Below the pieces are notes generated by a model. It searched no databases. It was not told the DNA's origin and saw nothing but the letters and a program-made list of their open reading frames with translations. Positions 44,290-54,888 of a stretch of 64,000 bases of DNA are shown here, one piece after another. Numbering within the stretch: the first letter of the stretch is position 1; the number at the start of each line of letters is the position of its first letter. Origin of the DNA: Endomychus coccineus (lineage: Eukaryota; Arthropoda; Insecta; Coleoptera; Endomychidae); contig OY294067.1 in the NCBI GenBank assembly GCA_958510875.1, forward strand, positions 32,476,912 through 32,540,911, written 5' to 3'. Made by a program: the position numbers and the translations under genes.

Positions 44290-46180
44290 TTTCGTAACAT
44301 TGAATTGCTAATTGCTACAGTGAATTGTCTGATATTGGGGAGTAGAAAGTCTTCTGATTGATTACCTACTGACATAGGTAGAGGGGATGAAAGCATGCAA
44401 TTTACCTTCCCTTGGATGTATGTAAGTTGTTATGAACGGTTATAGAAACGATGTATTTGATGCTATCAGTTTCTATTCAAAGATTTGCTGTAGCTCCAAA
44501 ATTATACGTGATAATCGATAAATTCTGATAGCCTCGTTTGCTTTATTCCGCAGTTTGACTCGACTCCATAGCCTTAACTGTTTTGGAGTTATTGAATAAA
44601 AACCGAGCGATTTTTCTTTCATTGTCGAATATTTGAATACATGTAGCTCCAAAACCTCATACCATAATGAAGGACTTTTCTGATAGTCCAAATAATCAAA
44701 ATCATAATGAGAATGAAAGAATTTTTCTGGTAGACTCGTGCTTCCTCCTTGAATATATAAATGAATTTCAATAATTTTCAAGTTATACACATAAAAACGT
44801 GAGAAAGTTTTTTTTCACTTGCGAATATTCAAATGGCTGCAGCTCCGAATATATAGGAGAGAGTTCAAAATAAATTCTTAAGGTTATGTGCATTCAAACT
44901 TGGATATCAAAGGGGGAAACTATGAATATACTGACATTTTGAACATCTCAAATTTATCAAGTTTGGAACATCGAAGAGCTGAAATAGACTTGAGATTTCT
45001 GCACAAGGTTATAAATGGAGCTATACGTTGTCCTAATTTAATTGAACTCTTTAAACTGAATGCAAATCCCAGAAGAACAAGAATTTCAGAACTGTTCATG
45101 GTTCCTCATCACAGTACGAATTATGGCCAAAATGAGACAAGTACAAGGATAGTTAAATTGGCAAATAAAAATAGTGAAATCATTGATCTATTCGATACAA
45201 CTACATATTTATTCAAAAATCAAATGAGGCACATAAATTTGTTATAGATTTGTTATAAATTTGTTGTAACTTGGTATTAGTATTAGTCTTAAATATTTAT
45301 GTTTTTTTTTGTAAATTGGCATGTCCGTAAATGAATAAATAAATAAATAAATAACTGGAAAATTCGAAAACGGTACAATAGCGTCGTTTCTCTTAACTTC
45401 AACTTCATAGCCCTAATAATTTCTGACTCTCGAGCGAATTTTTCTCTCTATCTCGAATATTTAAATACCTGCAGCTCCAAAACCATAGTGGAAATAAAAG
45501 AATTTATGTAGTACTCTCGGGTTTCCTTCATGAATTTTGACTCAACCCGATAGTCCTAATAGTTTCCGAGTTATCGACAGAACACCAAGCAAAAGTATTT
45601 TTATTCGATAATATTCAACTGTATGCAACTCCGAAACCATAAAGGATAATTTGAAAATTCAAAAAAGTCTGTTACTCTCGTTTGTGGACTTTATTATTAA
45701 TTTTGACTTGATTCAATACCCCTGACAGTTTTAGAGTTACTTATCCAAAGCCGATCGCCTCGTTTTAAGACTTCCTACTAACTTTTGAATTAACTCAACG
45801 CGCAAATATTAGAACTACTCGTATACACGATATTTTAAAAATTCAAACAACTGTTTGTCAGCCTTATTCAGGGCTTTATTCCGAAATTCGGATAACTGGG
45901 ATAATTATTGATGCTTGGGTTTCTTTCACTTTTACAAATAACAACCGTTTCTAAATTCAATATTCTACTCCGACTCCTTTATTACTTGAGCTAGAAAGCA
46001 AAACTTATTTTACTTTTCCATAGAGTCTGAAGACGATAATGTTTGTTTTTTCATTTCCTCTCTGTTGTCGAAGTTGCCAATTTGCTTCTGTAATACTAAC
46101 TGCTAATTGCTATATCGAATAGTCCGATATTGGGGAGTATAATCCCTGATGATTGATTACTGACGTAGGTAGGGATAAGA
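44290..46180. repeat. Degenerate tandem repeat (about 140-190 bp) interrupted by a non-LTR end
   Basis: Landmarks GCAGCTCCAAAACC (variants at about 44643, 44836, 45470, 45624) and GACTC...ATAGCCTTAACTGTTTTGGAGTTAT (44553, 45405, 45540, 45708) recur in the same order. Once the 0.5-kb insertion is removed the spacing is roughly 135-195 bp. The block is bracketed by direct repeats of TGCTAATTGCTA...GATATTGGGGAGTA with ATTGATTAC..TGAC.TAGGTAG at 44302 and 46101, which may be the ends of the whole unit. Confidence 0.55.
44855..45353 (+). pseudogene. Non-LTR retrotransposon 3' end with (AATA)n tail
   Basis: The frame from 44855 reads ERVQNKFLRLCAFKLGYQRG, then NLSSLEHRRAEIDLRFLHKV and INGAI, PRRTRISELFMVPHHSTNYG and RIVKLANKNSEIIDLF. 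This is the post-RT C-terminus with the SLEHRR motif, but with a different sequence from family C. The main ORF (44888-45247, 119 aa) is intact to its stop. A UTR of about 85 bp ends in AATAAATAAATAAATAAATA, the microsatellite-type tail common in CR1/Jockey-like elements. The long 5' truncation is typical of target-primed reverse transcription. Confidence 0.75.
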
Positions 46181-46616
46181 GTACATAATTCTAAAGCATA
46201 ATATCTATTTTACCTATGCTAGATGTTAGGTTTGTAAGAATAATTCAGAGCATACTTGATGTGGTGTATTCGGTAAATAATTACAAGATAGAACCCCCAA
46301 TTTTTTAGTAATAACTATTGATATTTAGATTACAAGTAGCTCCCTTTTACCAACGAAAATCTCACATAATTTGCAGAACCGATACAATTATGGCATAAAT
46401 GTTCGAACAGATGTTATTTACTAACTCGTACCAAGCCATTGACGCACTTCCACGATTAACTCGGGTTATCATACGCTAAGAGGTAGCATCAACTATTCAG
46501 TTTTGCATATACTAAAGCCTGTTTACTATACAAATAAATGACGTCATAACAGCATGTGATACAATTTTGTCAGGTACTGCGTCTTCTAATGTTTTTGAGT
46601 ATAACTATTCTGAACC
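46181..46616. other. No gene seen
   Basis: AT-rich DNA up to the T run of SINE copy 2. Confidence 0.4.
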
Positions 46617-46895
46617 TTTTTTTTTGTGCGAGGTGGACCCTTCATGGACACCTTATGGTCCTGTAACAGCCCATAGTGTGGGAGTCCCTGAGTCCCAAAC
46701 TTATCACCTCAGATATACCCAGGCTCGATCCTGCAACCAGGGCAGTCACGATGACACTTGGGCTTTACAACCCATTGTATCTTGCCGCACCGCTTTCTCG
46801 GGCCATCGGAAAAATTCAGCAGTCGCTGGATTCGAACCCGCGACCGGCAGCCACAGTGATTAAAAGATCGATGCTTCTACCACTGAGCTACCTGG
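46617..46895 (-). repeat. tRNA-derived SINE, copy 2
   Basis: Minus-strand head: AGGTAGCTCAGTGGTAGAAG (near-canonical A box) and GCGGGTTCGAATCC (B box), followed by the same body as copy 1 (GGTTGCAGGATCGAGCC; TCTGAGGTGATAAGTT) and an A tail (T run 46617-46625). TTCTGA is present on both sides, a possible short target duplication. The head is closer to a real tRNA than in copy 1, but the anticodon arm does not fold as a tRNA gene. Confidence 0.8.
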
Positions 46896-47354
46896 TTCTG
46901 ACTTACTTTTAAACCTTACTAGAAACAAAAAGCTGTGATCAATTGATCACGTGACTTCCCTTAATTTTACTATCAAAATACCTTTCGGACACTATCGTGG
47001 ACGAAATTCTCTAAAAATCAAAAATTCTAATAACTGCTGAAACTGATTATATGAGATCGAGAACTGTTGATACCAATTTTGGGTATATTTTCTTCAAAAA
47101 CATTAAACTATTGTGGTCATAACCTATGAGATGATCACAATTTCAAAGTTGGTAAGCTGATCATTTATCACGTTTATGGTTATAAGTAAAGTCAGAATCG
47201 AATCTAACGTTGTATCATTCGAATCGATGAAGTCCAAAATTACGATTGTTCCATATTCCAAAATGCAGAATGAACATGATTTGGGGATTGTTGAGAAGAG
47301 TTTGGATCATAGAGCATGAATACAAATTACGAGAAGAAAACTTATCAATTTCTG
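46896..47354. other. No gene seen
   Basis: Holds the palindrome TGATCAATTGATCA near 46936. Otherwise unremarkable. Confidence 0.4.
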
Positions 47355-48523
47355 ATAATTTCAAACTGATATGTCATTTAGTTCTGTTTTGACACCCATC
47401 GAAAGCAAGCAGCCTTGAAGATTTTCGTGAATGTGGAAAAAAGTGAATTTCGCGACTTTATTCAATATTTCTTTCATGGAAAAAAAAACATTACTAAAAC
47501 CCAGCCATCGCTTGTTAAACATTATGAGGACTCTTCACCATCGATTGGAATGATTCACAAGTAGTTTACTGATTTTCTTAGTGGTGGTATGAAAACAATG
47601 GATGCCGGACGTTCTGGTCGTCCGATTGAGGTGACAACGCCAGAAATCGTCGATAAAATCCATGATATTGGACGATCGTCGACTTAAAGTGCACGAGATT
47701 GCTGAGGTTATGGGCATCTCAACCGAACTAGTACGGAATATTTTGCATAAATTTTTGAATATGAGAAAGCTATCTGCCAGATGGGTGTCGCATCTCTGTT
47801 GACAACAAGCGCGACCGTTAACATCTTGAAAGGAGTGGCGCTATTCAAGCGAGATAAGAAGGACCTTTTGCACAGTTTCGTAACCGTGGACGAAACATGG
47901 ATCATCACAACATACCAGAGACCAAAGAACAGTCGAAACAGTGGACTTGTCCTGGCGAATCAAAGCCGAAAAAGGCCAAGGTGGGCTTATCGGCCAACAA
48001 AGTCATGGCGGCAGTTTGTTGTGATGCACACGGTACCGTCCATATCGATGGAAAGTGCAAAAATCACCGGCGTATATTATGCAGAGCTGTTGGATCGATT
48101 CAACGCCGATTTGAAAGTGAAAGCGGCAGCATTTGGCAAAGAAAAGAGCGCTCTTCCACCAGGACAACACACCGGCGCACATGTCCGCAGTCGCAATGGT
48201 AAAATTGCATAAATTACTCCACGAATTGGTTCGTCATCCACCATATTCTCCAGATTTGCCCCCTGGGATTTTGATCTATTTCCAAATTCGAAGAAATGGC
48301 TCGGCGGGAAGTGATTTGGCTCCAACGATGAGGGTATCACCGAAACGAACGCCTATTTTGCAGGATTGCCGAAATCATATTATTTGGAAGGGATCGAAAA
48401 TTTATGAAAACGTTGGACGGAGTGTATCGGACTACAAGGAGATTATATTGAGAAATAAAATACGTTTTGACCAAATGAATCTTTTCTTGTTTCATTTTTC
48501 AGGAACTTTTCACCTTGCCCTCG
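47355..48523 (+). pseudogene. mariner transposase pseudogene, copy 1
   Basis: Pieces in several frames give EKSEFRDFIQYFFHGKKNIT, LVKHYEDSSPSIGMIHK (N-terminal helix-turn-helix), MKTMDAGRSGRPIEVTTPEI, KVHEIAEVMGISTELVRNIL (second HTH), FVTVDETWI (first catalytic Asp), HHNIPETKEQSKQW and PKKAKVGLSANKVMA, RALFHQDNTPAHMSAVAMVK (second Asp), HPPYSPDLPP and, after a frameshift, WDFDLFPNSKKWL with the third Asp of the D,D34D triad, then a LEGIEKL-like end. The 3' TIR TTTTTCAGGAACTTTTCACC with TTGCCCTCG ends at 48523 beside TA. The 5' TIR is missing. Several frameshifts and stops: inactive. Compare 60780-61066. Confidence 0.85.
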
Positions 48524-48525
48524 TA

Positions 48526-49177
48526 TGTTTGTTCTGCGAATTTCCCGTTCATAATGTTAGGCTGTTTGACCTTGAAAAATTCAACATTTCCCGCTGCGGC
48601 GTATTTTTCACCTTATGCGCACCCCCATACCCATGTGTCACTTGCCGCCACTGACTGGAAATGTAATAAAAAATAAGGCACGTGTTCATTTATGACGATT
48701 TTACTGTGACGTTTAGCTCAGTGTAATAAGATCGCATAAAGGAGTGACAGTCACAGTATGTAAGCTTTGACGGTCAACTAATTAAAATCGGTTTCACGTG
48801 AGATTACCTGCAACACCCGCCGCGACGCAAATAGCCTTTTCAAAGACCTCGAGGTTCTGCTATTGTGATTATTTGCTAAGCCTGGCATTCCTACCATTGT
48901 ATTCACAGCTCTATTATTATAACTTTCACTCAAGCCAACAAACCTGCATGCTGCTAACATACTGTTTCACCAGGTATGTCACGTATGTAATTGACGACGG
49001 TGCACTCCCTGCGATAATGGAACTGAACAATCCGAGCTATTTTCTTTCGGACGTATTTATAATTTTTTAATTATGTTATTATTTACTTCTTGTAATATCG
49101 TTTAGCTGGAGCACCGCTGATCATAGATTAAGCCCTTTACCTGCATCTAAAAAAGTATAAATTTCTGTATTGTATTT
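48526..49177. other. No gene seen
   Basis: An ORF at 48798-49070 (90 codons) lacks motifs. Confidence 0.4.
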
Positions 49178-49285
49178 TTCTATACTTTGACTACCTGAGA
49201 GGAAAACCTATAATGTTCTACGAACATCGTTTGAGCTTGCCATAGAATGTTGGGCAAGGCATTTGGAGGTTATAGGCATAACGTT
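49178..49285 (-). pseudogene. CR1/Jockey-like family C, copy 8 (3' scrap)
   Basis: On the minus strand ATGCCTATAACCTCCAAATG through CGTAGAACATTATAGG and GTAGTCAAAGTATAG matches the last 100 bp of the other family-C copies. Confidence 0.6.
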
Positions 49286-49657
49286 TCAATGCTCATATAC
49301 AAATTTTAGCATATTATATTGATATTTGCTTCCCTTACCAAAATCGTCCTGTTGAGGTAGATTCCGTGAAAAAACTGTACATCACACTAGACATAAAGAA
49401 CGCGTGTGGTATTTTGAGAGATTTATACATAGGTATGTAAAGTGGCTTCCAATAATGTGGTTGTATTCAGGGGTCTCCAAACTTTCTAGTCTTAGGGTTA
49501 TATTGTTTACTCCATTAAGTTCAAAGGGCCAAAATCGTCCCAATTTCCCTGGCATTATATATTATTTCTGGACTAGTCGCCGAGTACGCGCCCTGAGCGA
49601 GCATACCCTTGCTAAATTTACTATTTCTATTACTATTGTGTCCTAACTGTACTTCAT

Positions 49658-50135
49658 TGTTACGACCGCGACACTCGACGATACCTGGAGGTCACACGCG
49701 GTATTAGGTAGTGATATTAACCTTTAACGCTAACAGATAGCGCTAGTAAAGCTTTCGAAAGCGCAGTAACAATTAAATTTTCGCGAATATTCTCGTTGTT
49801 CTGGTTCTGGTCTATTCAACTCACATCGTGACCAGCACTGAAACTACGCGCACTATGCCATTCTGGCCTGGATGGAGTTGTGTAACATGCCCATTCTAAT
49901 GGGGCTCGTTGTCCTTCGCGAGCAGCACCAGCATTCCAACTTTAACTACACGTTGACTGCGCTGTTTCCATTGATTCCTCATTTGTTCAAATATTGCTTA
50001 TGCCAAACACTGCACCATTGCTTGCAGATGCTCATAACGTTTTAGATGGCCCTCCTTAAGTTCTGCAATGTTTTTGTTGGGGAGAGCAGTCAACGCTTTC
50101 CCTATAGAAAAGTGAGCTAGACCTTCTACTCTAGT
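49658..50135 (-). pseudogene. BEL/Pao LTR retrotransposon: integrase C-terminus and possible LTR
   Basis: The minus-strand reading from about 50130 gives GLAHFSIGKALTALPNKNIA, ELKEGHLKRYEHLQAMVQ, then EQMRNQWKQRSQRVVKVGML and VLLAKDNEPH, then VTQLHPGQNGIVRVVSV. These are the C-terminal integrase motifs of BEL/Pao elements (pattern HFliGrpLtaLPe, ...RxxxlQxmvqxFWkRWsxEYL, vGdlVlvkddn.PPlxWxlGrvxxlhPGxDgxvRvv). Frameshifts separate the last two. Beyond, a 3' LTR could run to 49658, where minus-strand sequence ends GTCGTAACA; the other LTR was not found. A 'FWKRW' motif is damaged. Confidence 0.75.
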
Positions 50136-50725
50136 CAAATGAAACTTTACTCTTTTGAAGCAGAGCTGGAAAAAAATCCTGTCACCGCCAGGCGATTTAA
50201 ATGGTTCGAAGGATTTACTTGTACATTCGATTATTTGAAGAAATGAATTTTAATTTTATTAGAATTGAACTTCATAGGTAAAGAAAAAATGTTTGTCAGA
50301 ACTGTAATTCTACCTACATGCTATGTTAATATGCGGAATTTTTTACAGGGTAAGAATAGAAAAATCGTGAGTTTGGTTCGTCATTGATTCGAACGTAGCT
50401 TCATTATAATACGTTATTAGGTTATGACCCCATTATTATAATACTTTCGAAGAATAGTATACCCAAATTTAATATCAACAGTATTCTAAGATCCCATAGA
50501 ATTAGTTTCAGCGTTTATTCGAATTTAGGGATTTATTAATACATTAATAAATCAAAAACTCAATATTATAATGCTTTCGAAGAATAATTTACCCTAAGTT
50601 GGTATAAACAGTGCTCTAAGATGCGATAGAATTAGTTTCCGGGGTTATTTCGATTGTTGGCAAATTTACAAAAGTCTGGATGATAACAATAAGCTCATAA
50701 GTTATGACCTTAAAATTAACAGGGA
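50136..50725. other. AT-rich, imperfect duplication at about 50430-50640
   Basis: CTTTCGAAGAATA...ACCC and CTAAGAT..ATAGAATTAGTTTC occur twice about 120 bp apart (50440-50510, 50570-50640). No coding sequence. Confidence 0.5.
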
Positions 50726-51510
50726 CAGGTTGTCTCAATTAATGGATATCTGGAAAAGATTTTGAAATCGGGATCTGATAATCCAGTAGAGTTTAAAGCA
50801 ACCAAAACTCAAGCTTGCGTCTTCTCCAGGAAGGCGGATCCCACAATCCCCAATATGATGATGTCAGGTACAACTGACATCATCATATTCCTATGAAGTC
50901 TTCCATAACAATGCTCGGGATCAGCACCAACGGCACCCTCTCATGCGACGATCGTGCGAAAACTGCTTTACTTACCAGCAACTACTCATAATCTACAAAG
51001 CACAGATTGGACATGTCCTGGAGTACTGTTAACATGTTTGGAGTTTGGCTCCCAAACATACGCTGAAGCTCTTGGATTCTATCCAGAAGCGGGATACTCG
51101 TTTGATTCCTTACGAGTCCATTGACCTCTCTAGAACATCGTAGAAAGGTGGGAAATCTCTCCTTTCTCTATGGATATTTCCATGGTCGGTGTTCATCAGA
51201 AATCTCGTCTGTTGTTCCACGTCAAGAGATCTCAGATAGGCGGACTAGGCGAGCTCAAACTAGCTACCACATCACTGCCAAGCTCGAAACCTGTCGAACT
51301 CTTTCCTACCAGACTTAATTTTTTCATCAAACAGCGAAGTTGTGGAGCTTTTTACCTAGTGAGGTATTTCCCTGTGCCTATAATCTCCAAACCTCTAAGA
51401 AAAGTACGAATGTCTATCTCCTCCCCTTACATTCCACTGCTGGCGCACATGACGTTCTTCGAACATTATAGGTTTCCCTTTGGTGTAGTCAAAGAATAAA
51501 AAAATATTGA
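50726..51510 (+). pseudogene. CR1/Jockey-like family C, copy 7 (post-RT region to 3' end)
   Basis: Reading with frame changes: FKATKTQACVFSRKADP (between palm and thumb), LLIIYKAQIGHVLEYC, APKHTLKLLDSIQKRDTRLI, SLEHRRKVGNLSFLYGYFHG, RCSSEISSVVP, ETCRTLSYQT, then SPYIPLLAHMTFFEHYRFPF. It ends GTAGTCAAAGAATAAAAAAA. This is the best-preserved C-terminal copy of the family. At least two frameshifts make it nonfunctional. Confidence 0.7.
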
Positions 51511-51889
51511 GTTTGAAAAATAATATAAACAAAATTTGTATCAGCAATAGTTTCAGATTGTATAGATTAATTTCCAGCGCTTATCTCATGTTAGAATTAA
51601 GTTTGGAGATGGCCGCGTGTTATCTGGTACCGCCACCATCATGCTTATTAATATTGGCGTAACGCTGCGAATGCCATGAAGTTAGCATCTGGTAGTTCAT
51701 TATTACTATAATCAAAGATTCTATTGCTGTATTCATCCTTAATTGATATGATTCTAAGGACTCAACCTGCAAAAATCTTTTTTAGGTTATGTCAATTGAT
51801 TTGAAAGGAAGAGACAAGTGAAGTATTACTCTAAATATCAAATGAGACTGCTTTCATTCCATTGAGCTGAATTTGTCATAGATTCAAGA
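51511..51889. other. No gene seen
   Basis: Unremarkable sequence between two non-LTR copies. Confidence 0.4.
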
Positions 51890-53330
51890 GAGTGAACTTT
51901 ATTTTGTATTTCTTCATTAAGAAGTCTATTTTAAAACCATCATCATTACTTCTGAGAAACCAGAAAATCAGAAAATCAAATAGATTTCAAATTGTTCAAA
52001 TAGGGAAAGAATATAGCGACCCACTACCAATCAGTTGTGGTGTCCCACAAAGTACAGTACTCGGTCCCATTCTTTTCATTATTTACGTAAATGATCTTTT
52101 CTGTCAGATTGATGGTATCAAAGTTGCATATGCTCACGATACTGTTTTTATACAAGCAAATACATGGTTAATGGCTAAAGTGGAAGCAGAGAAATACTTA
52201 AAAATAATTACTGCATGGTTAGATGCAAATTTATAAAAACTTAATGTACATAAATCGGAATTCATATGTTTTGGATCTTACATTACCTCTCTTCCAAAAA
52301 TGCAGAAACTTTTAATCCACAATTTTGAATGCAATAATAACTGTTCAGAATGTTTATGTTCAAATGATGATACTGATAGAGCTGACACTATTAAGTATTT
52401 AGCAGTCACTATAGACAGTAAAATGAAATGGGATCAACACATACATCAACTTAGCGGACGTCTCAGAAAATTAACTTATCTATTTAGAAAATTAAAATAT
52501 CTATTTGACGAACAATTAATGAAAAATGCTTATTACGCTCTTATACAATCTTTGATCACATACGGAATTTTAGCATGAAGAGGTACATATAAAACCAGCT
52601 TAAAGAAAGTATTTACTGTTCAAAAAATTTTAATAAGAACCATTATAAATAAAAAAAATACATATCCATCTAAAGAAGTTTTTAAAAGTTTCGAAGTTCT
52701 TAGAGTAAAGGACCTATATGTGTTGGAAATTTTGAAATATCATTATAAACGTAAATATCTACCCTTTTTCTCTGAGCACCAATATTTCTGCAGGTCCAAA
52801 GCTGCTGGATTGGTCTGATTCCTCAAATAAAAAAACGATACAAGTTACCGATCGAAATAAAACAATTTTATCAGGAAAACAAACTAAGTATTCCAGTTTT
52901 TATTAAAAAATTGAAAAAATGGATTATGACGTCAAAAGATTTGATTGATGATATTATAGCAGGTCAATGATTTAATTAATTTCAGAAATATTCTATGTTT
53001 GTGAAAATCATCATTTATTTTTGTTGTTTATAACTTTATATCTCTGGCAATTTCCCCCTTTATATTTATATTTATCTTTATATTTTATATTTATATTTAT
53101 GTTTATATTTATATCTATAAATAAGAATAACAACTAATGTAATAAATTAAATTAATTAAGTTTACAAATTTCATATACTGTATTATATACTGCATTGATA
53201 TGTACGATATAAAACTATTTCTTTGTTGTCACAGACATGTACATTATTGTACATCGTGACTTTGTTAAAATTCACAAACATGCAAAATATCAAATGAATA
53301 AATTTTTTATTATTATTATTATTATTATAG
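51890..53330 (+). pseudogene. Non-LTR retrotransposon 3' half, RT palm to (TTA)n tail
   Basis: ORF 51892-52236: ISCGVPQSTVLGPILFIIYV and NDL (motif B region), then VAYAHDTVFI, which should be YADDT (one catalytic Asp is His), and KVEAEKYLKIITAWLDANL. After a stop at 52234, ORF 52300-52578 reads DRADTIKYLAVTIDSKMKWD, QHIHQL, RLRKLTYLFRKLKYLFDEQL, YYALIQSLITYGILA. Later pieces read VFTVQKILIRTII, PSKEVFKSFEVLRVKDLYVL and EILKYHYKRKYLPFF. The UTR contains (TATATT)n at 53056-53119, AATAAA near 53296 and a TTA tail at 53307-53329. The tail and C-terminus resemble the minus-strand copy at 9020-9995. Inactive. Confidence 0.75.
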
Positions 53331-53334
53331 TATT

Positions 53335-54261
53335 GTAGTAAGTTCGATAAATTTACTAACTGTTTTTGTTTCATCGCATTAACATTCACTGCCTGATCCA
53401 GCATGTCTCGAACATCCAAGCCGTTTTTATGTTTGTGAAACTTAAATTCACCTGTGCTACTCTATCCATTAAACGTGGAGATATTTAGTGCCTAATCCAG
53501 GATCAGGACATTATAAAGCTTGTCGGAGCAGTTCCTTGTTTAGCCAGAGAAAAATCTCATTTTGATAAACCTGCGGTCATTAATCACCGGTTTTATCTGA
53601 ACGTGACATGAAAGGATGTCTCACATCACGTTGGCTTTGACCGTTTGAGTCTCACCGGTAGACCGCGCACTGGCATCATTCCGTCCTATAAATACCGTAC
53701 AGGAGCAGGAAACACACCTTCATCCTGCAGGTCCCACGGCAATCTATGAAACAGTCCGAGCACGCTCGGAATAAAAAGCCAGCATTCGTGAAGGATTAAC
53801 TGCACCTTTCATAATCTAGCGTCGTTCGTGTTTTCGTTCACCCTCGCACGTACATTTAGGCATTGTTGAGAGAAAATATTAATCATAGACATAATGTAAT
53901 AAAATTCTCAAGCTGGTACCAGCAAAGCCAATTCTTTCCTTATATCAATTATTTGCAGCAACCTGTTTAAACTGATGTAGAGTGTAATGCTTCATGGATG
54001 GTCGATGTAAAAGTTGGAGCAAAAGTTTGTGTAAATAGTTCCATTTTGTTCGATGGTTATTTATATCTATACCGAAAAGTTAGTGTGGTCGAGGACTTAG
54101 TTAGTATACTTGGAAATTGGAGATGTGTATAATTAATTCATATTAATTCTTCTATTGCATCTGAAATGAATCATAATAATAATAAACTGAGTCCGATATA
54201 AATTATCAGAACCGTGTTTACAGCGGGAGCAAGAGGGTTTCCAAGGAGTCTCACATTCATG
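53335..54261. other. Less AT-rich block with TATA-like box, no ORF
   Basis: 53450-53850 is less AT-rich and contains CCTATAAATACCG near 53685 followed by GTACAGGAGCAGG, as in a pol II promoter or an LTR. No matching second LTR or reading frame is seen, so this is only a note. Confidence 0.3.
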
Positions 54262-54888
54262 TTAAGGTGCTTTGACATAAAAATCGACTTTGTTTTTTTT
54301 TCCTGATTTTTTTTTTAAATGAATAAATGTATTATTGATACACAATTGGTCAAAGTTTGAAAGAGCCTGTCCGTTTAGTTTCGGAGAAAAAAAATGTTGA
54401 AAATCGTAAAAATCTTATGTGCGTCCTTTTTTAACCACAGGCTCTTATGGAAGCCGACCCCGACAAGTCACTCTGTTTTAACAAATGCGAGAAAGAAAAT
54501 TGTTTTTTTGTAAAATAAAAACTTTTCACATGTTTTTCGAAGTTATAATAATGTTTCCTTCGGTTAAAATAATCACTCGCCCGTTTCTCTATATAAGTAA
54601 ATCGCGATGTTAAATGATAAACAACGCGAAATGGCAACGGATATTTTTTCTCGAAATTCGCTTATAAAAAGTTGGCAACACCTCTCATCGCGCGTGGAGT
54701 TTGAATTTACGTACGCGGTATATGCGTTCTGCTTGCAGATATTGATTCTTCATTGCTTTCGCGTAAAAGTTATCAGACCAACTAAAATTTCTAAATAATA
54801 AATCTCATCGTATCAATAAAGCAGTTTTCTACCGCGGTACCCTTCGTAACCACTAGATGGCGCACCTCTCGAAAGCAAAGCACCTTAA
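54262..54888. mobile_element. 627-bp nonautonomous element with TTAA ends
   Basis: TTAAGGTGCTTTG at 54262-54274 is matched exactly in inverted orientation at 54876-54888 (CAAAGCACCTTAA). TTAA at both ends suits a TTAA-targeting transposon such as piggyBac-like elements, giving TIRs of 9 bp beyond the target site. The inside holds two short ORFs (54431-54637 minus, 54607-54798 plus) without motifs. Confidence 0.65.

Noticed and set aside
46617..46895. A tRNA gene from near-canonical A and B boxes on the minus strand
   Set aside because: No acceptor stem or full cloverleaf; the sequence continues into a shared body and A tail also seen at 16290-16568, so it is a SINE.
48077..48340. An 87-codon minus-strand gene
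   Set aside because: Antisense to the mariner catalytic region.
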